NCBI GenBank assembly: GCA_905221615.1
Contig: CAJNDT010001247.1
Coordinates: 267,827-331,826 of the forward strand
Direction of reading: 5' to 3'
From: Symbiodinium sp. CCMP2592
Lineage: Eukaryota; Sar; Dinophyceae; Suessiales; Symbiodiniaceae
DNA: 64,000 nucleotides
The notes below the pieces were generated by a model. It was not told the origin of the DNA. It was given only the letters and a program-made list of their open reading frames with translations, and did no database searches. This document shows, in pieces, positions 1 through 12,500 of this stretch (position 1 is the stretch's first letter; each line of letters starts with the position of its first letter). A program made the position numbers and the translations under genes.

Positions 1-2797
1 GGCCTTTGTCGTCGATCGCCGGGTCAGACCTCGAACTGGAGCTGGGCAAAGGCCTTGAAGAGGCAGACAGTGCCGTAAAATCCACAGTCTGTAACAGAGG
101 TTGGCCTCGCGTGCTGGAGTCCATTTGGCCTGCACAGCAGTTCCATCGGGCAGCATGTTCTCGGAGCGCACTGAGAGCCAGAGGGCCACCAGCTCCACCG
201 ATTCAGCACTTTGTATAACCTGATCAGTGCGCTTGCCATGCTTATTGCTCCCCGAGGGAGCATACACCACCTCCCACTTGGCAGCCCAAAAGAGACCATC
301 CCCACATAGTGGTATCCATCGCATGTAGTTCTCCACCTTGTGTTGCAGGCTGTCTCGGTGCAAATACACCCCTGGACAGCCTGCCAGGAACCTGTCACCC
401 TTCGACTCATCGGTGCTCGGGAGAAGCTGGCCATGGTAGATAATGGAGGAAAGTGCCTCCATCTTGCATCCGTGCCAGCCCCGTAGCCAACCATCCTGAC
501 ACAGCAGCTCGCAGTGCGAAGGTTCCAGCGGTGTCCACGGGATTCGCCACCAACCATCAGGTTGCGGGACTGGGTCACCAAGTAAGGAGGCAAGGGATGT
601 GCCATCTGGGCCTGGCCGTGTCCTGAAGAAGCTCTGCAGAAATCCTTCCACGTCCAGAGTACAGGCAGGAGCACTCGGCGGTTGTGGTAGCTGTGACCTG
701 GCTTTGGCTCCCCAGATCAGTACCCGATCTGGAGTGGCAGGTAAAGCATGATCTGCCAGGTTCCACTCAGAAGGGCCACCAGAGGATTGAGGATCAAAGG
801 CTGGAGCAGGCTTCCTCTCTGTAGTTGGTGCCCCTGTGGCTGCAGCAGAAGCTGACGGTTGGGCCTCAGAGCTCGTAGTTCTCTGCCGAGCATCAATTCT
901 CACCCTCTTGGGAGGAGGTGGACTAGGAGTGCGAGGCTGTGGTATCGCAGTCCGGCCTCGCCTGGGCTTGGTGGGCCCACTCTCCTCTTCCTTCGGAAGG
1001 ACCAGGGCAGGCCGTGGTTTGCGCCAAGTCACCTGCTTTGTCCCCGGGTGGTAGTAGAAGGACCGATCGCTAGCTGGGTCAACGTGTTTTTCCCAGGGTG
1101 CCTCAAGCGAAGCATCTTCCACCGGGGGATGGGGCCAGCTGGACTCCGTTTGGGTGCCGCCGGAGGCACCATGGTCTCCAGGGCCTGGTAGCCAAGAAGG
1201 TAACGTGCGCTGTAGATGGTTAATGGTGGGGGAGCACATCTCCACCTCAAACTCGGCTCCATTCCATCACACATGGAAGCTTGTGTGGCTTCCAACCCCA
1301 GTCGGGGAGCGAGGTGCTCCTTGTCGATCGTAAAAATACGACGTTGTTCATCGCGAGGGCCTTGTATCATCCGCACATTCCGTGTGGTGTTGCGATCACA
1401 CTCCAAGGTAGGGAGCACAATCGCTCGGCGGCCGACAAGGTGACGTCTGTGACCGTCGATCACCTCTACTTCGGTCCCCACTGTAAGCGGGACGAGTGCT
1501 GCCTGCCAGTGTGGCTCCATGATCCCTCGAAGGGCACAGGTAGGGCACGCTAACACAGAGTAGTCCTTTGACTTAAGAAGTTGTGGAGTAGATACCTGCG
1601 AGTATTCTGCAAGAGGTCTCCCAGCCCTAAGGGATGCAAAGCGGGCAGGAGTTGTGGCAGGCTGCTGGGGTACCACATACTCATCCAGAGTCTGCAATGA
1701 GGCTTGGTTTGTGGAGAGCTGCAGGCACACGCGGTATCCACATGGTGAGGCTGCAAGATGCATACAAGAGCACGGCAGAGTCTCATGTTGGCTGATCACG
1801 GGTTGCAGCAGCAAGACTGAGATCCAAGCCCCGTGATGGGCAGGAAGGACACCGAAGTGGGCGTCTCGAGGGACCGGATACCTGTGACGAGCATCGTTAG
1901 GCATGGGTGCTCCAAGTGCAGATGGGGGGCGCCGCTGACCTGGAGCCTTCGCGAGGTCATCGAGGTCTGCCATGAGGACGGCCTGGGCATTACAGTCAGC
2001 ATGGAGGATAGTCCAAGCTAGCAGTGACAGTTGGCTCCAAGGAGGTGTCAGTACTAGCACGCTGACAAAGACAGCACGTCTTTTGTGAGTCCAACTCGAG
2101 AGGCTGCTGGGCACAAAACGGCAAGTCTGCATACAGGAAGAGACGGCAGAGAACTGACAGCTGTCCTTTGCACCTGTGGTGCTATCTCTGCAGAAAGCTC
2201 GTGCCTGGCCACCATAAGACCTGGTGTCTTGTGGCTCAACTCGGTGGCCTAACCGTGAGCGTGAAAGTCCAGCCCGCCACTTTGGTCGTGATGGTGGCAG
2301 GCTGCTGCTGCACGTGTCCAGCTGGTGTACCCGAAACTCCCTCCGCTGCATTGACACTCGTTGCTGGGTGTGCAGTCGGAGGAGGCAGCAAGGTCGTAGT
2401 AGGCGATGGGAGCGTGGGAACAGCCCCCATTGCAAGAGTGATAGGCCCTGTGCTTGGTGGAGCACCTGCTGGTAAGCCCTGGAGCCATGGCAGCAAAGGC
2501 CTGCACCGGTGTTGTCGGAAGAGACGTGCAGGATGCCGGAGTCGGCGGGGGCGGCCCCGCGGGCTTACTTGTGGCACATCCAACGCTGCCTCTTGGCCTG
2601 TTGACCGGCACTGGGGGGGGTGGCCCTGCTGGAGCACTTGTGGTAGCAACTGGTGGAGCAGTGGCCTCCTCGCCTGAGCTCGGTGGGCTCGGTGGGCTAT
2701 CAGATGAAGAGGACTCCGGAGCCACTGTTGCTTTGGCTTTTGGCCTTCCAGATCGCGACCTCGACGGGTTACCACGCCGTGCTTCCTTGGGTGACAT
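1..2797 (-). pseudogene. WW-domain protein with YHG...GVYL domain, frame-broken, open at left edge
   Basis: No single frame spans this region, but minus-strand coding sense is clear in pieces. From 2797 an ATG opens a basic, Ser/Pro/Ala-rich low-complexity N-terminus (MSPKEARRGNPSRSRSG...). The frame must shift near 2475, again before about 2000, and again near 1270. Positions 1018-1098 encode a WW domain: first Trp in PWEKHV, then the YYH core, second Trp in VTWRKP. About 30-500 encode a conserved-looking domain with IIYHGQLL (about 436), GVYLH (about 370) and ENYMRWIPL (about 330). I remember similar YHG/GVYL/NYMR proteins as abundant in dinoflagellates and suspect a distant ADP-ribosyltransferase-like fold, but that is memory plus inference. 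No gap of intron size separates the frames, so small indels (decayed copy or assembly errors) fit better than splicing. It lacks the MITEs and micro-exons of its neighbours, which suggests a retrocopy. Confidence 0.55.
1012..1098 (-). other. WW domain coding segment
   Basis: Translated on the minus strand this gives APWEKHV, then SFYYHPGTKQVTWRKP, i.e. the two signature Trp residues about 22 residues apart, an aromatic YY pair between them and a C-terminal Pro. WW domains bind proline-rich peptides; the following stretch of the same frame (about 900-1000) is itself proline-rich (PQPRTPSPPPKR). Confidence 0.8.
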
Positions 2798-3207
2798 CCT
2801 GGGCTGGTCGGGCTATGCAACAGCAAGGCTTGAGCACAGAAGGCGGCGCTCGGAAAAAGCTGCTCTGGAGTGCACCTAGCAACTGGCCACAAGGGTAAGA
2901 GGGACTGCGGATGCTGAGTGCTGGGCCAGGCACACGGGCTGGATGCTGTCCAATTAGGACACTGTGGCACAAAGTTTGAGCCCTGTTGCCATGGTGGGGC
3001 AGATGGAATCAAACAGGCAAGAAGCACAGCCATCATGCAGCCTACAGCCGTGTTGAGGTTGAGGCACTCAGACCTTCTAGTGCACCCATTACTGTTAAGG
3101 GTGGCAGGGTCCCGCTGTTTCGACAACATCTCTCTTTCTCAACCTGGCGGAGCCAAGGGGCTTAGCAGTAGCAGTAGTAGTAGTAGCAGTAGCAGTAGCA
3201 GTAGCAC

Positions 3208-3279
<72 letters not shown>

Positions 3280-3528
3280 GTTCCCCAACAAAAGGACTCT
3301 CTCTTGCTCTTTTTGCAGGGGCTAAAGGGCACTTTGCAGGACTCCCTTGAAGGGGTTTCTTCCGGGAGCCTTGCAAAACCTTTTTCGTGTGTACGTGTCT
3401 TCAAGAATGCCCTAAACCCCTGATACCCTTAAACCCTCGAACTCTTAGACCCTGGAACCCTGAACCCGTAAACCCAAACACAAAACCCTCATAGCCCTAA
3501 TCTGGCAGCCCTGGTGGAAAGAAAAGAC
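2798..3528. other. Spacer or intron between BBS2 exon 19 and the WW-domain region
   Basis: Contains the AGT microsatellite and, from about 3405 to 3500, degenerate CCCTAAA-like units. I see no further BBS2 exon here. If BBS2 continues off the left edge, this is intron sequence and the WW-domain region is nested inside that intron. Confidence 0.5.
3166..3279. repeat. (AGT/AGC)n trinucleotide microsatellite
   Basis: About 38 units of AGT with some AGC and ACT interruptions at the left end. It creates artificial poly-Ser, poly-Thr and poly-Tyr open frames on both strands that should not be called genes. It lies about 370 bp upstream (minus sense) of the WW-domain region. Confidence 0.95.
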
Positions 3529-3587
3529 CTCCGCTCCTGGGTCAGTTTCGCCTTCTGTGCCGTCAGCTCCCGCCACACTTCATTCTC
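3529..3587 (-). CDS. BBS2: BBS2 exon 19 (coiled-coil start)
   Basis: Encodes ENEVWRELTAQKAKLTQER plus two bases, aligned with EQDLIRELSQKKQNLLLE. AG|GAG acceptor, GT donor in phase 2, so the reading frame is meant to continue left. No following exon is recognised in the window. Confidence 0.82.
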
Positions 3588-6500
3588 CTTTTTCGGGTTT
3601 AGGGCTTCAGGTTTATGGTCTAGTGTTTACAGAGGATCTAGCAAATAGAAGCCTGAATTTAGTAGCCACACTACGACAAACATTCCCTAAAAGAACTATA
3701 CTTACTAGTCCCCCGATCGTCCTTATAATAAGAACCATTATAGACCCCGTTATCGAACCCCTCAAGGGTGCTAAGTCCCCCGACCCTCCAAGTAGACGAA
3801 GTCCCAAAGAAAGCCCCGAAAATGAGGCGTCAAAGAGATCTTAGCGGCCGCTTTGAAGACTTTCAAAAGACGTGTAAACAGGGAACCGGGTTTTGGGTAC
3901 TGCCCCCACTCAGTAACACTCGGACAATAGTCATAATATAGATATCTTAGGAACACTAGCCCTATGATAGACTGTTACTGTATGGGGGGCAGTACCCAAG
4001 GTTTAGGGTTTTAGGGTTCAGGGAAGTCTTCTTGAACTCAAGACATCGTCAAGAAATCTAACCGAGAGGGTGGAAGTACCAAAATAGCAGGACTTTCCTT
4101 CCCCCAAAACCCATAATTCATTTGAATGGTTTCTGGACCTTGCAGCCCTAGTATTTGAGCATTTGGACCCCTAAGGTTTGAACTCATAAACCCGAACCAC
4201 CTTGAACCCCTACGAAGAACATAAACCCTAAGGCCTTAAAGCCATATTAAGCTTTAATTACAAAGCCTTATTAAAACCATATTACAACTATTATTATGAA
4301 CAAGTGTGCATCCTTTCTTCAAGCGCGTTTAAACCGCTCTAACGCCCCACCTTCGCTTCTGCCGCCGCTGGGCCGGATGCCAGTCCAGAGTGCTCTGCAC
4401 CCGAGCTGGACCTCACGGTTATGTTGCTTTAGGGTTTAGGCCTTAGAGCTTATAGGGCTTCTAGCAGTCCATCTATCTATCTGTCGACCTACGTACCTAT
4501 CTACCTACCTATATGTCTCCTTTCTTGTCTAGGACTGAGGCCAGTGAGGGGCTAAGGGGGCAAACCCCGGTGTTCATGTTTTCTATCAAGGCCCTGTAAT
4601 TAAGGGTTCTTTCATGCTCCTGTAAGCACGACCAGAAATTCCGAAACGAACCTGGGATGGAACCCTTGAAGAATGCCAAGCGTAAGGGAGAGGGTATACT
4701 ACTATTTGCTTAAGAACCCCAAAAAAATAAAATATATATTCCTTATGGGGGTAATATAGGGATTATTATTTTTATTTTTTGGTGGTTTCTTAAGCAAATA
4801 GTAGTATATCAGGCCTAGTGGGAAGTTTCAAAAGGCGGAAGCATGGAGTACGGATGTTTGGGAGGACATTGCTGTCTTAGATTTCTGAGCGTTCTTTGAA
4901 GCCTCTCCAAACGCTGAGCCTCAAATACTCAACCCTACCTATAGTCTCCTTTGCAGTTTGTGTTTTTGGTTAACCAGTCTTATGGTTCGGATAATTTGGC
5001 TAGCCAAATGAGGACATACAACGGAGACTATAAATAGGTAAATTCGAATCCACGCGGCGGCAACCATCCACGAACTTCCCCTTCTGAGGTGAGGCACCTT
5101 GCATGTTGGCTTAGGGTTTAAGCTTTAGGGCTTTACTAGATGGTAAACCCCTAAACCCCTAAACCCAACAAATCCTAAACCCTAAACCGCTAAACCCTAA
5201 ACCCTTAAACCCTAAAACCCATACTTTAGAGTTTCGGGTCGCACTCAGTTCGACGAGGTTGGTGCTGCGAAGCATTCGAAACCTATGCACAAGCAAGATC
5301 CTCTGAAGCACAGAAGTCCACAAGGAAAAACCTACACCCAACCCCTAAACCGCAAACTCTTGAAACTTAAGCGCTTACGCCTTGTACCCTACACCCCTAA
5401 CTTGAAGCCCCCCCTGAACCCTCAACATAAACTGTGCCAGCGGCATACGTGGCTAGCACTCAACTCTACAGGTGCTGGATACAAGATTTGGTTCAGGTCT
5501 TCGGGATTCGAAGGCTTTAAGCGTCGGGGCGACTACGCTTGAGGCTGAGGGCTTCAAGTGTGTCAGGGCTCTGAAACCCGCAACCCGTCCAAGCCCCAAC
5601 CCTCAAACAAAACCTTAAACCCTCAAACCCCTATGCTTTCTAAAACCCGAAACCCCAAACCCCTAACCTTTCTAGGTTCCGGAGTAGCCCCTTTGACAAA
5701 AAGGGTACCCCTTTTTTGCTAACATTCTACAAAGGGCAAAAGGGTACTACACTAAACCATAACCCTTAATCCCTAAACTGGGTTCTTGTTTCAGGAACAT
5801 AAGTTAAGTTACGAAAATAGGAATCTACAGTAAATCCTACGAATTCCTTATTATGGTAACCTAGATTGAATCCCTTAACAACCACGCAAACCCTAAACCC
5901 TAAACCCTAAACCCTTTGGGGCTTGAGGGCTTCCTTGGTTCAAGCCGGCCCGTTGCTTAGGCATTATTCGCCTCATGCTCTCCGCCTAGGAGTTTCCGAG
6001 AATAGGGGGGCCCTGTAAGGGTTCCTTTAAGGGATCTATGAGGGTTCCCTATAAGGGAGATATGGGAGTTTCCGAAAATAGGGGACCCTAATATAGTACT
6101 CTTTTAAATAGTAGGGTCCCTATTCTAAGGACCCCAAAATCAGGTAACCCAAATTTTCTTCGGAAACTCCCACCTGGAGTTTAGCCTCTGGATATGAGGA
6201 CTCGAATGGAGCTTTAATGATCACTGTAAGCCCGCATTGGCTGAAAGCCTAAAAAAGAACTTGCAAACACCCCGCGGGTTTAAAGCCTTGAGCCGTGAAA
6301 GCCTAAAGCTCTAAACCTGAATCTTGAAGGGACCCCCTATATGGGTGGTTGTCAAAATTAGGGTCCCTTTTTGGGTACCCTAAATTTTAGGTGCCGTACC
6401 ATAATAGGGACCCAAAAAAGGGACCACAATTTTGACAACCATCCATATCTCCCTCTAACGAGCCCAGGCGCATCAGCGTCTCGCGGCCGTCCAGTCGATA

Positions 6501-9500
6501 GTCTGCATGGACGAGAGCAGCGACCTCGAATCGAAGGGTTTGTTGTTTTTTAGCAAAAAATGCTCTGTAAAGTTTGTTTTGTTTTATTTGGGTGTTCTAC
6601 GGGCTCTATCACGGTTCGATGAGGTTTCTGTTGACCTTTGGAAGGTTTGAGGAATTACGGTTGAGGGTTTCTAACCCTGACCACCGAAGCATCTAAGCCC
6701 GACGGCCCACAAGCATCAAATCCCTCCAGCCTGCCACCCCCACTAGAACCCTGGATTAGTCGAGCATCCCCCGGCAAAATCCAGAGATATCCATTTCCCG
6801 CATCTAAGGGTAAAATCGGTAAATCCCTTGTCCCATACTTTTATCATGGGACCCAGGTTCCCCTAGCGGCCCCGTAACAGAGTTTTAGTAAGGAGACCTC
6901 AAAACAGATGATTCTAAAGTACTACTTGAGACTTAGTAAGTAGCTGTTTTATAGAGTCACAAGTACCCTAAAATAGAAAGACTGCAGTGGAGGTTTTGAT
7001 ACTGATAACTCCATAAGGTCCATAGCAAAAGCTATGCTTATTAAGCCCCCCGACCCTCCAAGTACTGGGTGAGCTAGGGCCCCCCAAAAAAACCCAAGCC
7101 CTCTCAAACTCCCCGAATCCTTACTTATAGGGGCCTTCATGGTATAGGTGTTTATGTAAATTTCCAATATTACTATTAAATTGTTATCATGTAGGGATCG
7201 AAACGGGGATGCAATTGCACAGTCTCCTGCCCCCCCCATAATGTTGGCGATGATACTGGAGTCTGAAAGTAGTCCTTGCACATGACCTCGCCAGTCTTCT
7301 CGTTGCGAACTTCGACCTTTCCTTGGCTTCTTCGGGATGCCAACTACCTCATAATTGGGTAGTTAGGCTTAGGATAGAGGTAATGTAGGATCGCCGTTGG
7401 CATAACAGATGCTTGCTACTCGGTAGGTACACCCGGAAGGACCTCGACAGCAGATACCTCAGATGGGTTCTTAGGAATTACGCCGTAGTAACACAAGCTC
7501 CCATTGCAATTACGGGTCCTACTTTCTAGACCCCCTGGGGTTAAGGGTCCCTTAAGGGTCCAAAACCTTACTTCCAGACCCCGCCTCGGTTTAGGGCTTC
7601 AGTTTTAGGGTTCAGGGGACACCCCAACGCCCTTAAACATCTTGCTGCAAGACACGAGCCCCAGACCGCCTTGAGGATATGGGTAGTTGTCAAAATTATG
7701 GCCCCTTTTTGGGGTACCCTACATATTGGGTGCCGTATTATAATAAGGACCCAACAAGGGACCCTAATTTTGACAACCACCCATATGAAACATGGACACC
7801 CCGCCGACTTCCACGGCATCCCTACGAAAGACTGGCCAAGGCATGCTACAAACTTTTACGGGCTGAGTACCCTAGCCCAAAAAAGGTTAACCTCAGCAAT
7901 GGTAGGATTGTACAAGCCCCAAACGGTTAAAGGTTACCTACTCAGCCCCTACGGCTCAGGATATTGGGATTCGCCTTTCCAGATCATCCCGGTCTGGGCT
8001 TATGACCGACCTACTAAGTCAACTGTTTTGCGCGACCATCCCCAACAAGGATCCTCTACCCAGATTTCCGGGAGGATCCAAAAAGTAGATCCCTTAATGG
8101 TGGTTCCTATAAAGACCCTGTAGTAGCAAAGGGCCCCAAATTTGGGGATCTACTTTCTAGATCCTCCCGGGGGTCTGGGTAGTTAGGGACCCTATAGTAC
8201 TAAGGGCACTTTAAAGGACCTCTTCTACCTTCTCTCATAGGGACCCTTAGGGGTGTAGGGGGGAGGGGTGTAGGGGACTATATTTCCTTAAATAGGCCTT
8301 ATTCGTCCTTATTATGGGCATTAAGGCCCCCTACCCCCCCTCCCCCTACACCCCTAAGGGTCCCTATGATTCTCAATCCTTTGGAGGGTCGGGCTCCCTG
8401 AAAGCTGAACGTTTGGGCCTTTTGAAAGATCTACTTTGCTACTATTTGCTTAAGAACCCCCCAACAAATAAAACATATATTCCTTATGGGGGTAATATAG
8501 GGATTATTATTTTTATTTTTTGGGGGTTTCTTAAGCAAATAGTAGTTTGGGATTCGCCCAAGACCAACACAAATCCTACACCCTGGGAGGATCCAAAAGC
8601 AGCTCCCTCAAGGGAGTTCCTATGAGGCAGCCTTGAAGAAGCTCAGTAGTATCCGTTTCCGAGTTAAGGGATCAAATTTGCAGATCCTCGCGAACTACCA
8701 GGAAATCTTGCCCTACACCCAAAACCCCAAATGATCCCCTAAACCCCAAACCCTAATCCCTAAACCCTAAGCCGATCCCACACGAGTCTCCGTTCTCCCA
8801 TCCTGCGATGAGCTCCGGAACGCCGTCGTTGTCTAAGTCGAAGCAGTCGATACCTTCCGGGTGGAAGTTTAGGGGCTACATAAGTTTAAGCATATTCACG
8901 AAACTCTCCAACTTACATCCTTTGTGGGTGGACTATTATTCCACTATGTGCTGTGGCAGACTAGAGGTCATAAAGCGATGGTCAGGTCTCGGCAATCGAT
9001 TTGAAGTTGCTCCAGCATTCAACCGACTTTCACCTGGACGTCCCTAAACCCTAAACCCTAAACCTAAACCCTAAACCAAAACCCTAAACCCAAAAGGGCA
9101 GTAAAAAGGCCCTAACATGTAGAATCGGGTTTGGGGGTGCCTTTTCAATTTCAGTGTACACGATGACGAGTTAACACAATATTCAGGCCCCGAACATAAC
9201 TACCTACCGGGAGCCCTGGATTACTATACTATACTAATACTATGCTATATTGCATTGTACTATATACTATACGATATACCACTTCCTACCGGGAGCCCTG
9301 GATGGTAGTACTTGCCTACACTAAGCTGCTTCGCCGCGAATAGGGTCCGTGCTTTGGGGCTTCGGTTTTGCAGGTGCGGGGTCGAGTCCTGCACTGTCTT
9401 GGGGACCCCCCTCTCAAGAAGAAACAAGGTTTAGGTTTAGGGTTCTCTAGAGAACTCGTAAGGTTCATAGGAGTATGAACCGAACTCGCTCAGGCACCAA

Positions 9501-12500
9501 GAGCCTGTTATGTGGATCAGAGACTGATGCGGGAGTTTGTGTTCCCGGGATGCTAGCAGAAACATCCTGCCATCTGTTTTGGGACTTTACCCTCAGGCTC
9601 GCATCACCTTAAACCTCAAAGCCTAAACCTACACTGCAAGACCCAAACCCAAACCCGAACATCGAAACCCTCTTCGGACACCAAAGCTCTGGAAGCTTGT
9701 TTGTGTCAGCTGAGATGCAGTTGACACGATGTTTGGACTTCACTCGCCACGCTCGGGAGAGCTTGTCCTCAAGCAAGGTTTTTGTCAACTCGTGGCATGT
9801 GGGCTTTGGTCTCGGATGAAGGTCCAGGATTTGTGGAGAAGGATCTCTAACAGCAGCAATTAGGTCGCTTCCGCAAAGGATAACCCGTCATGAATGAACA
9901 TCGTAGACCCGAAGCTGTAGCTGCTGGGGCCCCTACGCAAACTCCAGATAGGGGCCTTAATCTTAGTTGTCCAAATTCTTAGGGAACTATGAGAACTTGA
10001 ACTCGCGGGGCTATATTGGGTTCTGCAGCCCAAACCCACTTAGTAACCATTAGAACATGGTGTTGGGATGTGTCAGCGCATACTTAAAGCAGGACTAAAC
10101 TGGTGACCAAATGTTAGTACTGAGCATTCCGATTGCTGGCTTGACTTGCTCCAGGAAACAGGATAGCCGGTTGACGACGGTGGGAATGTAAAGTAAACCC
10201 CGGAAAAGTTGAAGCGCTGCCCACTCAGCTGCTCAGGCAATGCTTTCGGGTTCAAGTCCTGAAGCATTGCACCGCCCGACTAAACCCCAAAGCCCTACCT
10301 GGACCCTGAAAACCCCACGACATGCTGAGGGAGCTGTGTAAGGAAATCATGATAAGGGGCCCTCAAAGGCTAGGTTATTTGAGGTCAAGGTAGACCGGAA
10401 ACCACCAGGCCGAAACCCTAACCCTAAGATGGGTTAAGAGTTTAGGATGTAGGGTTCAAGCCTCGCATTACCAGGAATGACACCGGTAGAACACACCACG
10501 GCCATTCAAGCCCGGTCCAAAAATAGATTCTCAGGCCCTGAACTACAAAGCCTAAACCTGACACTAAACAATCCTTAGCTCCATACAAAAAACGAAAATA
10601 AACTCAAACCCTTAAAGCAAAAAGCCTAAACTCCGGCAGGATCTGATGTAGAATGTAGATCCCTAAAGGGGTTGTTTATATAAACTACCCAGACCCCCGG
10701 GAGGATCCAAAAAGTAGATCCCTTAATGGGGATTCCTATAAAGCACCCTTAGTAGTATCGGGTCCCAAATTAGGGGATCTACTTTCTAGATCCTCCCGCG
10801 GGTCTGGGTACTCTGAGCAGACCAGTGGGTTTTGCTTTGTAGATCCTCCCCGAAATCTGGGTGTAAGCTGGCTCCCCCTAAACTAAAAACCCTGAACCCT
10901 ACACCCTAAACAAAAAGACCCAACCCTAAACCCCAACCCCAAACCCTAAGCCATCATCCCTGAACTAGAGCCCTAAAGAGTACCAGACATTTAGGTGCTC
11001 AGGTCCAAAGTCCCAAAGAGATCAAGACTAGGATACCCAGTAACCTAAGAATAAAAAGGCCTCTCTTTTGGTATTGGGTTTCTTTATAAGGAACCTAGGA
11101 CTACAAAAAGGGAATAAGGGTACTACTGGGCATCCTAGAAGATCAGCCCAGCTGCATACACACCCACCGTGCCATGCATCAGCCTGGGTCTAAGGATGGT
11201 TGGATGCAGGGTTTTAGGGGGTTTTAGGGGATCCTAGGAGAGTTTTTTTTTTAAAGTGCAGTGGCTCTTTCTGTGCGATGCAGGAGAGTTTAGGGTTTAG
11301 GGAGCTTGGGGCTTAGGGAGTCTAGGGTGTAGGGAGTTTAAGGGTGTTAGGGAGTTTAAGGTATCGGCTGTTTAGGGGGTTTAGGGTTTTTAAGGTTTGG
11401 GGTTCAGGGTTATCCTGTACTTCTCGACACTACAAAGCCTCAGAGAACCCCTACATGACCCTTTGACCCTTTGATAGAACAGTTATCGAAAACCTAACGA
11501 ACCCCGTATAGAACCCTTACAAACCTACTGTACTCACTCTTCTCCCTCCAGGAGACGACAGGCAACACAAAATCGAAAGTTCGAACAACAAAACCTCTAA
11601 TCTGCAATTTATACCATGAAAGCGGGTGTTACCTTTAAAGATTCGGGTAGCGTAAAGTAGAAGAACACTCCTCATTACCTTAAAACAAAGTAAGCATAGG
11701 GAATCTCAGCACCATTGATCCGAAATCCGTGTTCCAACTTCCAGGAGCCTTCGGTTCACTACAAACCTGAAGCGCCGAGCCACGCGTAAGCGAATCGCGC
11801 CTTGTGGAGTGGCTCAATGCGCAAGACTACCTTCGCAAACGATCCCAACGAGCACTAATGTGTGGGAATGAACAAACTGCAATAGGGTTTTGGGGTATAG
11901 TTAAATGGGGTTTTGGGGTATAGTTAAATGGGGTTTTGGGGTATTGTTAAATGGTATAGTTAAATGGGGTCCGATATGGACTACCATCATCAAACCACTG
12001 ATTCCGATCCCTACAGCCTCACAGGACCTGCAAGGCAGAACCTAGACGCAGTACCCAGAAAGCACAATGACAATACTCCCTAATTAAGGAGCATTCCTTA
12101 GAACATCAACCGTCTTATTTTCACTGAAAGAAGGTTCCTCAAGGTATGCAGCACGTTTCTGCATGGCTTAAGCAATGAATGCCTTGACATATGCGCAAGC
12201 CTTCCTATTGAAATTTTAGACATATTCTTGACTACAGAGTGCACGGCCCAATACTGCTAACACAGGGGCCTTACTGATTAGAACAGACTTCTGGGGCATA
12301 TTAAACTATAAATACAATAAGAAAACCCCCCAGAACCCTGTTCTAATTATTAAGACCCCTGTATTGGCTTGTTGGGGCTCTTTTGGTGGAGGCGAAAGCT
12401 GATCTCAGTCAAGCCACATCAGTCTCGGTGATCTCCTTGAGAACTACCTCAGGTTCTCTTGAGCGAAGGGCGGCGCAACAGTAGGGTCTCGGCGTTCCAG

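Noticed and set aside
1029..2465. 478-codon minus-strand open frame as one intact protein
   Set aside because: Only the part from about 1270 to 2000 has coding sense in this frame; the WW domain (1012-1098) and the GVYL domain are in another frame, and the N-terminal portion is another frame again.
2918..3404. Poly-Ser, poly-Thr and poly-Tyr open frames
   Set aside because: They are translations of the AGT microsatellite in different frames.
7671..8123. 150-codon plus-strand open frame
   Set aside because: It runs through a family-5 and a family-6 MITE; the same peptide words recur wherever these elements occur.
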